This document shows positions 30,942 through 41,298 of a stretch of 64,000 bases of DNA, one piece after another. The notes beneath the pieces were generated by a model. That model made no database searches. It had not been told where the DNA came from and saw only the letters and a list, made by a program, of their open reading frames with translations. The position numbers and the translations under genes are program-made. The number at the start of each line of letters is the position of its first letter. Position 1 is the first letter of the stretch. The stretch comes from Oopsacas minuta (lineage: Eukaryota > Porifera > Hexactinellida > Lyssacinosida > Leucopsacidae): positions 417,557 through 481,556 of the forward strand of contig JAKMXF010000011.1 of assembly GCA_024704765.1 (NCBI GenBank). Reading direction: 5' to 3'.

Positions 30942-32044
30942 CTATGGACATCGGCACTCTCCCTTGGGCCGACCAGAAGTTCCGGTATTTTCTATGTATC
31001 GTCGACATATTTACACGTTATATGGAGCTCATCCCTTTGCAAGACCAGTCCGCAGCGTCCTTAGTGCGTGAGTTCCAGTGTGGTTGGATTTTTCGAGGGC
31101 ACGGTGTACCTAAAGGTCTGTTAACAGACCAAGCACATAATATTGATGGTGTAGAGATAAGGGCGTTGTGCGAAAGATTGGGGATTGAGAAGCGGCACTC
31201 CTCACTCTACCATCCTCAAGGAGATGGCTTGGTAGAGAGGAGTATCGGGCTAGCCAAGCAGGTGGCGAGATGTCTAACTCTAGATCGTAAACTCCCCAAG
31301 GAGTCATGGCCTGAGATCCTACCTGAAGTCTCGTTTTATTGTAACAACATCGAGAATTCGTCAACAAAGTTCTCTCCCCAGCGGCTTATGACGGGTAGAC
31401 AGCCAACATCGCCTATAGACGCCATGATTTCCAGAAAGGATTTGAATCAGACGCTTAGTCATACCGTACACATCGAGGAACTAGAAGTGATTTCAGCAGA
31501 ATTGGAGAAACTAACCCGTGAAAATGACCTTCAAGCAAAACGGCTGAGAAACGACTACCATAACAAAGGAGCGGTGACACCTTGTCTCGAAAAGGGAGAC
31601 CTAATACTCGAGAGGAATGAGACGCGAAAAGATTCATTGGACCCCAAATTCGTTGGCCCTTACACAGTACTCGACTCAAGAGGAACCAATGTTAAAGTTC
31701 GAAAAGGGAACAGACATAGGTGGGTACACGCGGGCCGCTGCAAACTATTCGAAGACAGCCACTCCATCCCCCTCACCAGTGGTCCCTCTGAGCCAGGAGA
31801 AGTAGTCCGGGCCCCCTTGGGGGAGGTAGACGCACCAACCATCGGTACTTATAATGAACAGCAACAGGAAGAGGCAGTAGAAGTTAATGTGGATCCAGGA
31901 ACAGAAACCCAGGATCTGAGCAGTGAAGGAGAAGAGGTTGGTCCTGCAAGACGTTACCCATTACGATCCCGCAAACAAAAAGAGTACCCAAATTATGTAC
32001 TTAGTACTGAAATCTTACCTAGCCAGGCCCTTATATCTATTTAA
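30905..32044 (+). CDS. Gypsy pol part 3: integrase core and C-terminus
   Basis: Continues pol after a second -1 shift. Integrase DDE residues are present: VAMDIGTLP, LLTDQAHN and GDGLVERSIG. The C-terminus carries the Gypsy-typical GPYTV segment and RRYPLRSRK. It ends at TAA, directly followed by the polypurine tract. No slippery site is visible at this second frame change, so it is more likely a base loss or a sequence error. Confidence 0.88.
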   Translation, partial: FKMDGVGPGDLVAMDIGTLPWADQKFRYFLCIVDIFTRYMELIPLQDQSAASLVREFQCGWIFRGHGVPKGLLTDQAHNIDGVEIRALCERLGIEKRHSSLYHPQGDGLVERSIGLAKQVARCLTLDRKLPKESWPEILPEVSFYCNNIENSSTKFSPQRLMTGRQPTSPIDAMISRKDLNQTLSHTVHIEELEVISAELEKLTRENDLQAKRLRNDYHNKGAVTPCLEKGDLILERNETRKDSLDPKFVGPYTVLDSRGTNVKVRKGNRHRWVHAGRCKLFEDSHSIPLTSGPSEPGEVVRAPLGEVDAPTIGTYNEQQQEEAVEVNVDPGTETQDLSSEGEEVGPARRYPLRSRKQKEYPNYVLSTEILPSQALISI

Positions 32045-32050
32045 GGGGGA
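32043..32050 (+). promoter_or_regulatory. Polypurine tract of the Gypsy element
   Basis: AAGGGGGA lies four bases before the 3' long terminal repeat, the expected place for plus-strand priming of retrotransposon DNA. Confidence 0.75.
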
Positions 32051-32054
32051 GTGA

Positions 32055-32197
32055 TGTGACGACTAGCAACGTACTAGAACAACCATAACAGATTAACATT
32101 TAGTCTAGTATAGTAGATTACTCGCAGTCTTATTCAGTCATAGTTTGACTTATTTGTATTTCTATTATAGCTAATATATTTCCAAGCTTGTATCACA
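32055..32197 (+). repeat. 3' long terminal repeat of the Gypsy element
   Basis: Same 143 bp as 27588-27730 with one visible substitution. Followed by TAGG, the target duplication. Confidence 0.95.
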
Positions 32198-32642
32198 TAG
32201 GGAATAACATATCCTTCTGTTGAGGATGTAGGAGAGGTAAAGTGACGAGTGGCGGACACTGCTAATTATTCGTGGCGCTCTGAGCCTCTGACCTAATCAT
32301 CCTGGGGCCTTATTAACTAAAATTCTAAGAAATTTTCTTAACTTAATTCTAAGAATTCATGAAATATTCTTAGTTTTAATTAGGAATTTTTACCTTGGCT
32401 ATACTTAACGGATTCTAAGAAAATTCTTAGAATTGAGTAATTCTACTTGATTGATTCTTGCTATAGATTAATAAAATTTATGACAATTCATTCGACTTCA
32501 ATCGCTTTTTGAGAAGATATGCGCATAGTAGAAAATAAAATCCTTATACTTGTATACTTGATTTATCATTAATGAGATAAATTGCCCCATCCAATAGAAA
32601 ATACTCATTGCATTTATCATTTGTATACTATTGTATAAACTC

Positions 32643-34273
32643 ATGGCCTCGCTTTTTGTTCTTTTGGAGCTGGAAATAGGCAGTTTACGACGACAGAGAA
32701 TATTTCGTGACAGGTTAAACCCTCTTGATCCGTACACAGATGTAGAGTTTATTTCTCGTTATAGAATCAGAAGAGAAATGTTCTTAGAATTGCATGATAA
32801 AATTGAGACTTTCATGTCTCGATCTACAAGCTGATCTCATTCACTTCCGGTGACAACTCAATTAGCGGTCACTCTTCAGTTTCTAACTACGGGTAGTTCA
32901 CAAACTGTGGTTGCATCAGCTCATGGAATTTCCCAGCCCTCTGTGGCCAACTGTGTTAGAAGTGTAACAGATGTATTATGCTCTATTGCGAAAGACTATA
33001 TACAGTTTCCAACTGCTGCTAGACAGGTGAGCATGCAGCATGGATTTATGGAAAATTTCGGGTTTCCTAAAGTATTAGGTTGCATTGACGGCACACACAT
33101 CCCACTTGTTGCACCTAGCACCAACGAAGCAATTTATGTTTATCGTAAAGTTTCATTCAATTTACGTCCAAGAGATATGTGACGATGTATTCAAGTTTAT
33201 TGATGTAGTTGTGAAGTGACCAGGCAACACACATGACCAGGGATGTCCTGCTCTAATTATAAGTATGGGAGCGGTTTTCAAATTTCAAATTCAATTGAAT
33301 ATATTCTAATTTCTAATACAAAATTCAAACAATATACCGGTAATTGAATTAATAAGATAAGTATGAATAATATCAAAGGCTTAGTAGTAAATCTGAAAAT
33401 AGAGTTTAACAAGTGATTGAGTCCCAAAATTATTTAACCAATAATACTTCCAAATTTCTTCTTGTTTATGGGGCTCAGAATATTATATTCCATCATTTTA
33501 TATATCCTACATTCCAGAACACGTTGCTTATAATATAATTATTACTTAAAAGAATCATTTGAAATAGATATTTTGTTACGATTAACGCTAGATTCGGATA
33601 AAATAATACATAGTTGATGTAAAACTTCCCATTGTTCTTCAAAACAAGTACAATACATTCACGGCACCATAAACTAAACATTTGCTCTCTCAACTCGACT
33701 TAATTATATTTGGAACAAATTCTCTAACTTGTGAAGTAATTGTGACTTCCCAATTTGATTTGATAAAAAAAAGTATGGGAGCGGCGCTCCCACCCGCTCC
33801 CACAGCAGGACACCACTGCACATGACGCGTTCATATGGAGGCAATCAGGAATCAATCTTAAGATCGCCAGTAAAGAAATTCCAATTCTTGATGGGTGGTT
33901 TCTCGGCGATAGTAGTTATCCGTTGCACCCAAATTTAATGACTCCATTACTATCTCCTGTTACACCTCGCGAAAGAAGGTATAATCGTGCTTTCCTGAAG
34001 ACTCGAAAGACAATTGAATGTACCTTTGGAATATGGAAGAGCAGATGGAGATCAATGGACAAGACTGGTGGCAGTTTGTGCTATAGCCCAGAGAGGGTTT
34101 GCAAACTAATCTTATCCTCCATGATACTTCATAATTTTTGTGTTGATTGCGGTATTCAAATTGATATTGAAAACTTGGAAAGTAACGTGCCCTACACCGA
34201 AACAGACTACACTGAACATTCATATAATGAGATTTTAGTTCGAGAAAATATAATTATAAACTATTTCACATGA
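32643..34273 (+). pseudogene. HARBI1-like transposase, interrupted
   Basis: A PIF/Harbinger DDE nuclease. N-terminal part from ATG 32643 (FRDRLNPLDPYTDVEFISRY) ends at an in-frame TGA at 32832. The frame reopens: TTGSSQTVVASAHGISQPSV, then the first catalytic Asp in GCIDGTHIPL. After a frame change near 33170 the frame reads FIDVVVK, a TGA, then PGNTHD, where the hAT element (33238-33818) sits. Beyond it: AFIWRQSG, the second Asp in GDSSYPL and the Glu in RKTIECTFG, up to the TGA at 34271. All three catalytic residues are still recognisable. Confidence 0.9.
33238..33818. mobile_element. hAT-type miniature element inside the Harbinger transposase
   Basis: A 581-bp insertion flanked by a perfect 8-bp duplication CACATGAC (33230-33237 and 33819-33826), diagnostic for hAT. 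Ends CAGGGATGTCCTGCT and CAGTGGTGTCCTGCT (right end reversed) are inverted repeats. AGTATGGGAGCGG occurs just inside both ends. No transposase. Removing it restores the Harbinger reading frame locally. Confidence 0.95.
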
Positions 34274-34348
34274 TATAGGAAGTTTAATTAATTAACTGAG
34301 CACATGAATGAATTAGGCTCTGATTTACTTATAACATAATAATATTTA

Positions 34349-35150
34349 TTATGGATTCCTAATCTTGACTTTGAAAGTAATGAGGCAATGAAGACAATTA
34401 GAAGGAGGAAATGAAGGGGGCAATGTCTGAAAATGCGGCAGAGGAGGCATAGTTTGAGCCATCAGAAGAGAAAGTGTCTTTGATTGATCCGCTGCTGTAT
34501 GTTGCAAAATCTGGATCACTCGATCAAATTTACTCTCAAGCCGATCTAGCTTAGAATCAATGTTAGTCAAAATCTCCAATTTCTTATCTTCTTTCTCTAA
34601 ATTGCACGTTTGGTCGATTCCAATTCGTAATTTTCCAAACGATGACGTTTTTCTTGGGGCTTGTTGGAAAAACTTTATTTCTTCATATCTTCAGAGGGAA
34701 CAGCTGGGCTCATCAGCATCCTTTCAGTTTCATCATTAGAACATTGGAATTCAAGAGAGAGATCAATACCCGATTCAATGCATTCAAAAGCTTCCTTCCC
34801 TTTGATGCTTCTGATTTTAGCTTCTATTTCATTTAAATCAGCATCTGCAGGGCCTCCTCCAGTTTTTCTTGCTGATGCTAACTTATTTGCAATACGAGGC
34901 TTATGTTTTGATAGTATATTATACCATTTTTTCATGATATCATCTCTTGTTCTTACATTCCCATGTAATTCAGACAGTCTCCCTGAAATTTCTTCCCAGA
35001 TTTTGTTTTTATCATCGAAAGTTAGAGTTGATGTTAGAGCGCCGAACAATTCCGATTTTTGATCATGAATGAGATACAGAGTGACATTATCTCCTCCTGA
35101 GTAAAATTCTTTGAACGAGTTTCGATTTTTCAGTGGTCATAATGCGAGCG
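34349..35150 (-). pseudogene. Harbinger Myb/SANT-like accessory protein, broken
   Basis: The second Harbinger gene, whose product helps bring the transposase to the nucleus and the element ends. Visible: KTRSKNFTQEEIMSLC at its start in one frame, then after a shift near 35050 LFGALTSTLTFDDKNKIWEEI and IMKKWYNILSK (Myb/SANT-like domain), a GGGP linker, and near 34560 a coiled-coil tail (LDRLESKFDRVIQIL). At least two frame changes break it. Confidence 0.82.
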
Positions 35151-35861
35151 ATTGTTAAGATATTATCATAATTAATTAACATTTTATTGTTATTTATACT
35201 TATCACTAAAAAGATGATAATATACGTAAATGGATAAAATTGCATAGATTGCGTATATTTTTGCAGGACCTCACTCAAATGACATTGACTTTATTTACCT
35301 TAGTTTAGATACAACACTATTATGTTCAAAATATATGAGATATAATTTAATTATATAAATACATTTATTGATGTCATAATACAATTCAGAGTGACGTCAA
35401 GAAATAGTATCTAAATATGGTTGGTATGTAGTCCGACTATAGTTCTATGCTGTAGTTATTACAACATGTGGATATGATAATTATCAAACATATTGTCTTA
35501 AGTGATTAATAATCTTCTTTGTAAATAATTGCACATTTATTATAATTTCATAGAAAAGTAGACTAAATTATAAGTTAAGTGTCCTCTTTACCTCACTAAA
35601 TATTTTTCTTAGAATTATTCTAAGAATTGGACTTAAGAATTTTAGTTAATAAGGCCCCTGGTTTTCAATTGTAATATTAATAATATTATTTGGTTAATAC
35701 TCTCTATCTAAGTTTTTCATTAGATCTATTTATGCTACCCAAAATTTTGTTATTCTAAATCATCTGTAGATGGTGGACAATATACAATTAATAATAACTT
35801 CTGGGGATAAGAACCGTCTCCAGTTATATCCCCATTTCAAATCCCAACATCTCAGCAAGGA

Positions 35862-36839
35862 TCTCTGATCTTTCTTGAGCTACAAACAGTTTCAATTCTA
35901 AATGAGTGTTCTCAAGTTCCAAACTGTAATGTGGGAAACACAAACAGTCTGATTGCTTATGACCTAGGTGAATTATATTTCGGACCATACAATTTCCAAA
36001 AAGCACCGACAAACTTTGTTTGGGGCGTTCTTTCCAATTGTCTTGGTATGACACTTTTTTCTTGGTTAGAGTACAGTGTCTTGATGAATAAAGCATATTG
36101 CTTTGCTTGTCGATATTTCTCTACAGCTACATCGAAAAGCTATATTGCCATTATTCAAAAGGCTTTATTAATTGGAATCACGCTATGCAGAAAGGAAGAG
36201 GTTAAAAAGGTCATGATAACAGTGAAGATCATAATATATCTAAGACCAAATGGGAAAACAGTATATACAAGATAAAAAAGGGATTTCAATTCTGGAAATT
36301 CTAAATCCCGAAAGAAAATCAGTAATTGAATACGAGAGAGAATATTTGTAGATTTACTAGAATATCACAAATACTTTTGTTCTCAGGAAATGGCATATAG
36401 AGGACATGATGAAGATTCAGAATCATTGAACAAAGGTAAATGGAAAGAATTCAGTAAGTTAATGCTTCTTACAAACAAACATTTCAAAGATCTCCATTCT
36501 TCTATTACAGCGACTCATGAAACATATGATTATACTTCCAAGAGGTCTTGTAATGAGATGATTCAGGCTTTAGAAGACGAGGTAAGACACGCTATTCGAT
36601 CAGAAATAGAAGCATCAAAAATGTTTGCGATGTTAATAGACGAATGTAAAGACAGCGCGGGCCATGAAGAACTATCTATCTGTTTTAGATATTTGGATAC
36701 AAATATGGTTATTATAGAAGGATTCTACAGTTTAACTAGACTTGTTGAAACACATGCAGATGGAATACTACAAAAAGGGGCAATTCCGACATTAAATGAG
36801 GTGGGGCTAACTTCAAAATTGTTACTCCATATTAATTAA
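35862..36839 (+). pseudogene. hAT transposase (TTF zinc finger / DUF4371), fragment
   Basis: First part, 35931-36275: AYDLGELYFGPYNF, then WLEYSVLMNKAYCFACRYFS, the TTF-type zinc finger of ZMYM1-like hAT proteins. Second part in another frame, 36390-36839: AYRGHDEDSESLNKGKW, then AMLIDECKD with the first catalytic Asp and LSICFRYLDTN. The second half of the catalytic domain and the dimerisation region are missing. No terminal repeats found. Confidence 0.82.
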
Positions 36840-37086
36840 CATGGAATTTCTATTAGAACAATAAATTTATTTATTAGATGACTATCACGAATTTGGTATA
36901 GGAATTTATAACTTGATCGGTTGATCCCAATACATACGTTTTATTCATAGTTTATACCAATATTGAATTTGTGGAATATTTCACCTTCTCTAATCTCTAA
37001 TGAATACGCTATTTCGTTGAATATATTGGGGGCGCTTGAGCACCCCCTAGTGCCCGCCACAGAAGTAAACTATTATTACATTTGGG
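36840..37086. other. Non-coding stretch after the hAT fragment
   Basis: AT-rich, nothing recognised. Confidence 0.4.
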
Positions 37087-37180
37087 TAATCGAGTATGCT
37101 GATTACGATTTTCATACTTTCGAATTAATCATATGTAAATTTAGTTGTTGTTTTTATGAATATAAAGTAAACAAATAGTT
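37087..37180 (-). repeat. Dispersed repeat, partial copy (family of 9105-9345)
   Basis: Shares ATTAATCATATGTAAATTTA and the following TGAATATA-AGTAAAC with 40499-40560, in the same relative orientation, and with the reverse complement of 9105-9180. Confidence 0.65.
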
Positions 37181-37254
37181 GAAATCTCAAAATATACTTT
37201 GAGACTTGCTCTTTCGGCTACAATAGGATAACAAAGTATGCTGCAGGGTTTCAT

Positions 37255-37470
37255 ACAGGATTTTTGGCACATAGAGGTATTTTGGCCTTGGCTTGGCCAA
37301 ATTTGAGTTTTGGACGAAAATTCACACATGACAAAATTATGACGTCAATATAACCTTTTAGATTTTCGAACAAGCACATTATTAACAACTGCTCTGCCAA
37401 TATGCATGATAGAAGTTTGAAATTTGAATCACAGGTACCCCTCAATGTGACAAATGTCCTGACTTCATGA
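37255..37470 (+). repeat. Dispersed diverged repeat, family B copy 2
   Basis: Related to 16500-16740. Shared TTTTGGACGAAAATTCACAC and AAAATTATGACGTCA, then increasingly diverged. Confidence 0.7.
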
Positions 37471-38299
37471 TTCTGGCCAAAAGCTAACTCAAAATGGGAT
37501 TAGTACGTTATCAGGACTGTACAAAAAATCCAAATTATCCAAATTTTGAACACAATTCTTAGTTGGGTTGTCATAATCTAGTCTAGCGCGCTTCGTTTGC
37601 TAGTTCGCTGCGCGACAGCTTAGCACCTCAGGTTAGATTAAGTATTAAACAGTTACATTTTTGGATGCTTTTGGTCGCTATGCGACGGGATATACTCGGC
37701 ACTACGTGCCTCGGGGTTAGTTTTTTGTGGAAATTTTACTTTTTTATTAACCATGGTTAATCCAAATTCCATTGATTTGCCTTCGGTGGTAATACTTGAT
37801 ACTCTTACGTAGCTTTAGGTTAGTAATGTGGGCACTTCGTGTGTCGAATATTTTGAAGTTCTCAAAAAAATCGAAATTTGGAGAATACTGATTTTTATTG
37901 TACAGACATGATGATAGAATAATAATAATATATACAGATTAATTACGTTTTAATAGTATAGATTGACATAATCATGTTTCTTTTAATCTGAAGTTATATG
38001 CAGTTTCAAAAAAGTTTTCGCAAGAATATCGCGGGAGTTTGAGTACATCTAAGGCATGTTTTTGTGATAGAGAATAAGGGAAAATATATAAAAGAATAAA
38101 TGGAAATAAATGAAAGCTCAAAATATTGTTTCCAAAACTATTCATTCATAATAGCAATTTATGAGCTATTAAAATCGACGAGGCGCATGCTCCTATGTTG
38201 TTGAGGGCCTTGAGGCGCATGCGCTTCATCGATTTTAATCGATTTTAACGTCACGGATAGAAAAGAGATGAAATATTAGCAAAACATAATTATTTCGAA
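37471..38299. other. Intergenic stretch with a short perfect-looking hairpin
   Basis: Mostly AT-rich. At 38169-38190 and 38217-38238 lie 22-bp inverted arms (TTAAAATCGACGAGGCGCAT and its near complement, two mismatches) with a 26-bp loop that itself repeats GAGGCGCATGC. No gene seen; a hairpin-forming repeat or decayed miniature element. Confidence 0.55.
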
Positions 38300-38659
38300 T
38301 TAATTATTAGACATGCTCTGAGCTTGTTCTACCCTCTCTCTCAAATATGCTTCTTTCTCTAAAGTAATACACAAATCCTTTTGCACTCCGTATATAGACT
38401 GTAAGTGTGGAGAAGATGTGCTAACCTCTCCGAGGTAGTTAATCTGCTCTTTCAATCCCTTCTCTATGCTGTGTAGTGTAATAAAAAGTTGAGCAGATTT
38501 GTGTTCTACTACATCTTTTATTGGATTATCTTTAGATAGTTCTTGTAATGACTCAGCAGCATACACCAATACATTGGCTATTTCAGATTCTAACTGATTC
38601 AAATCCTCTACACGTTTAGATGTAGTTCCTATACCAGTGCCAGTGCTGTGACTTGCCAT
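38300..38659 (-). CDS. MED11: Mediator complex subunit 11
   Basis: A 119-residue protein close to the usual length of about 117. MED11 sits in the Mediator head next to MED22 and MED17 and links activators to RNA polymerase II and TFIIH in the nucleus. Sequence features of the family are RVEDLNQLESEIANVL, then LQELSKDNP, then a helix with LHSIEKGLKEQINYLGEVST, and the final helices ITLEKEAYLRERVEQA. The fold is four predominantly helical segments, which fits. The gene has one exon; the ATG is at 38657-38659 and the stop codon at 38300-38302. It is the only host gene in a 5-kb repeat-rich stretch. Confidence 0.88.
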   Translation of the reverse strand: MASHSTGTGIGTTSKRVEDLNQLESEIANVLVYAAESLQELSKDNPIKDVVEHKSAQLFITLHSIEKGLKEQINYLGEVSTSSPHLQSIYGVQKDLCITLEKEAYLRERVEQAQSMSNN

Positions 38660-39866
38660 TATAGATGCTACAGAAGGTATGTATTCTAGATAATAGAGTA
38701 GGCAAATGGCTTATTTTATCGGACCGTATTAGGTCCGATTCTCAGGCTTGACCCTGCCCTGCAGGAAATACATCTACAATGGGTCACTTAAATTTAGAAA
38801 ATTAGATTCGAATCACACGATATAAACTATTAATACAATGCAGACAGCAAATGGTTGCAATGAATGGAGCCCAGAGCATTAAAGAAGCGCTCCGATTTCA
38901 GGAACGGGGACTGGAGCTCGAAATATAGCAACAACTTTTCATACTTAACATACATGGTTGCTTAAACTGGTTTGAAGTGGCACATTTGGCAATTTTGCGA
39001 ATGTAGAATGGTCCAATTCTATAATACAAAGTAACTATGGAAGAGTGTTAAATAGGAACGCAATTGGAGCACGCTCCATTTTTCGAGGAGTGGATGATGA
39101 AGTGCGATCCTTTTGATAATTCGACTTATTCGAGTTCAAATATTGTGAGCTCTTAATCCTCTGGTGCAACCAAATGATTGAAAAAGTATGCAGATATGAC
39201 AGTGTCATATAGTATTTCCCTCAGGGAGTTTGCGACGTAGTGATTTGCCCCATTATGCCTAATAATTATCGCCTTGATAGACACTGGGAATCGTGGGTGG
39301 CCAGCCTGACGCTAATCTATTTAAGATCTGGCTCACCAAGTAAAAAAGGAATCAAATCCTGGAACAAGACCAGGGAAGGATATACTACATAGCAATTTAC
39401 CAGGGGATTATTTGAGGGAAAACTATTTGACATCGGCTCATTATATATTTCAAATTTACGGCTAATATATTCCCATGAAAGACAATATAATCATAATCAA
39501 GTAAATTAACATCTCATAAATAAATAGCCAATCTTAGTTTAATTCAGTAGGCGATGGTTCAGTATATAACAAAACAAATGACAAAATTAAATCATTTTGA
39601 CAAATGAAAACGGACACTCCAAAAAGCGGACAAGCCCCTACAACAGACAAACCTCGTGGCACGGATTGAATCTGCCAAGCATGTAATTACTACTTAAGAG
39701 CAGTATTAAATGCCAATTAGAAAGTATTGAAATATCAACTTCAGACGTTAGGGTATTTGTGGCTTATTGGTTTCGGGGGCTTGGGAGTGGGCTCTTCTGC
39801 TTGGCCTGCCTTTAAGATAGTACTGGGTATGCTCAGAGCGTTGGAAACCATAGAGACTCTTTAGGG
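38660..39866. other. Intergenic stretch, no feature recognised
   Basis: Upstream flank of MED11. No open frame of note, no terminal repeats seen. Confidence 0.45.
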
Positions 39867-39969
39867 CAGAGCTGCAAATGGGTCACATGAAGTGACCCAT
39901 GACCCATGTGACCCATCTTAAAAAAGTGACCCATCTGACCCATGGGTCAGTGACCCATTTGCAGCTCTG
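39867..39969. mobile_element. 103-bp hAT miniature element
   Basis: Inverted ends CAGAGCTGCAAATGGGTCAC, with a perfect 8-bp duplication CTTTAGGG (39859-39866 and 39970-39977). The interior is almost entirely GTGACCCAT motifs in both orientations, so the whole element can fold. Too short for any gene. Confidence 0.95.
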
Positions 39970-39977
39970 CTTTAGGG

Positions 39978-40319
39978 CGACTCACGCGCTTTGTATGTTG
40001 GGAAGGGTAAAGTCTTGAGATTGAGATCCCAAATGTGACAAGTTCAGATTGAAGAGACACTCCGATATCCCGGTGTAGCTGGACTGACTGGTGGCTGGGA
40101 AGATCTGAGTTCAGGTGGAACTGATGTCAGAGGTGCGATAGTGCACAGGAAGCATCGACAGGAGGAGGGGAGTTACTCAAGTAGTCTTCTGAATCTGATG
40201 ACTAGATGTGAGTGAATTATCACACAGGGTCTTGGAGAATGTGCCCCTTTGTAACTAGAATAGCTATCACTCGACGACATATATTCGGTATTAGCTAACA
40301 ATATTCGATACAAATCTAT
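39978..40319. other. Non-coding stretch, no feature recognised
   Basis: Slightly richer in G/C than its surroundings; nothing recognised. Confidence 0.4.
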
Positions 40320-40560
40320 ATTGTTAAATCTCAATTGTTGTCTGTTTGTCTGCCCGTTATCAAGGAGAAAGGATTACGGTATGCAATTTTGAACTTGTCG
40401 CATAACTATGTATTTATCGTGTTTATCAAGGAAGTATATAAAATTCAATAAAACTTCACTAAATATATCGAACATGCTGAATCCGGTTTCACATTTTTGG
40501 ATTAATCATATGTAAATTTATTGTTGTTTTAATGAATATATAGTAAACGAATTTAAAATT
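40320..40560 (-). repeat. Dispersed repeat, copy 2
   Basis: Reverse complement relative of 9105-9345, clearly alignable but with many substitutions, hence an old family. The piece around ATTAATCATATGTAAATTTA is also present at 37130. Confidence 0.75.
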
Positions 40561-40921
40561 GAGGCAGAATCATACTTTCAACGACTACACTGGGGTAATC
40601 GAGTATATTGATTCCGAATACGGTATTGTGAACAACATTTCATAAGTATTTGTTCAAATTTGGGGACATAAAGTAAGCAGATTTAAGGTTATGGCAGTAT
40701 CATGTTTGCTACGGTTAAGGTTATGAGTTTATGTACTCATGGGCCGTAGACCCGAGTGTGGACACGAAGTGTTCGCATCCGCATAGCGCAAGCAAGCGAA
40801 GCGCGCTCGTAGAGATGAAAAGAAATCAAATAAATAAATGAACAGAACTCTAGAATAGAAGGATTGCAAATAATGAGAGCTCAGTGATGGAGATTATATA
40901 TACTTGTTGTTCCACTATGTT

Positions 40922-41290
40922 TAGGGTGACCATATGTCCATTTTCTTTGCCAAAATTTGGAAATGTCCAGGTTTTTGTCCAGGTAATTACATTTTGGAAT
41001 TATGAAGGAAATGTCGGGGAAAATTCTGTTTTTTGGGGTGTGCAGGTCATCCAATTAATAATGTAGTCTGTCACAATATAAGGAAGTCCAGTTAGCAAAA
41101 GGAGTTATTAACACAGCTTTTGACTCATTTTGTTAGGCAAAGATGATTTTGTATGAATATTATAGTTGATTTCATATTATATAACCTAATATTTCATTTT
41201 ATAGACTGTCCAGGTTTTTAGGTTTGTGTCCTGGATTTTTTCAGAACAAATGAAAATGTCCAGGATCCTAAAAACCTTCTGGTCACCCTA
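40922..41290. mobile_element. 369-bp hAT miniature element
   Basis: Ends TAGGGTGACCA and TGGTCACCCTA (read as inverted repeats, with one small difference), flanked by a perfect 8-bp duplication ACTATGTT (40914-40921 and 41291-41298). AATGTCCAGG recurs near both ends. No transposase. Confidence 0.92.
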
Positions 41291-41298
41291 ACTATGTT

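Larger units (their letters stand above)
27588..32197 (+). mobile_element. Gypsy-type LTR retrotransposon
   Basis: Two 143-bp long terminal repeats (27588-27730 and 32055-32197), starting TGTGACG and ending TCACA, differ at only one base seen (CAGTTATAG versus CAGTCATAG). Flanks show a 4-bp TAGG duplication (27584-27587, 32198-32201). Order is gag, protease, reverse transcriptase, RNase H, integrase, as in Gypsy/Metaviridae-type elements. No envelope-like frame. Near-identical terminal repeats mean a recent insertion, although pol has two frame breaks. Confidence 0.95.
32305..35657 (+). mobile_element. PIF/Harbinger-type transposon with nested hAT element
   Basis: Ends are GGGCCTTATTAACTAAAATT and its reverse complement (AATTTTAGTTAATAAGGCCC), flanked by CTG at 32302-32304 and 35658-35660. 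A 3-bp target duplication fits the superfamily, although TWA is more usual. Two genes are carried, a HARBI1-like transposase (plus) and a Myb/SANT-like protein (minus), the standard Harbinger pair. Both are broken. Length is 3353 bp, of which 581 bp are a later hAT insertion. Confidence 0.92.

Noticed and set aside
30880-30945. Programmed frameshift at the second pol frame change
   Set aside because: No X-XXY-YYZ heptamer in phase was found; the change is better explained by a missing base.
35824-36096. 90-codon minus-strand frame
   Set aside because: Antisense to the TTF zinc finger of the hAT transposase fragment.
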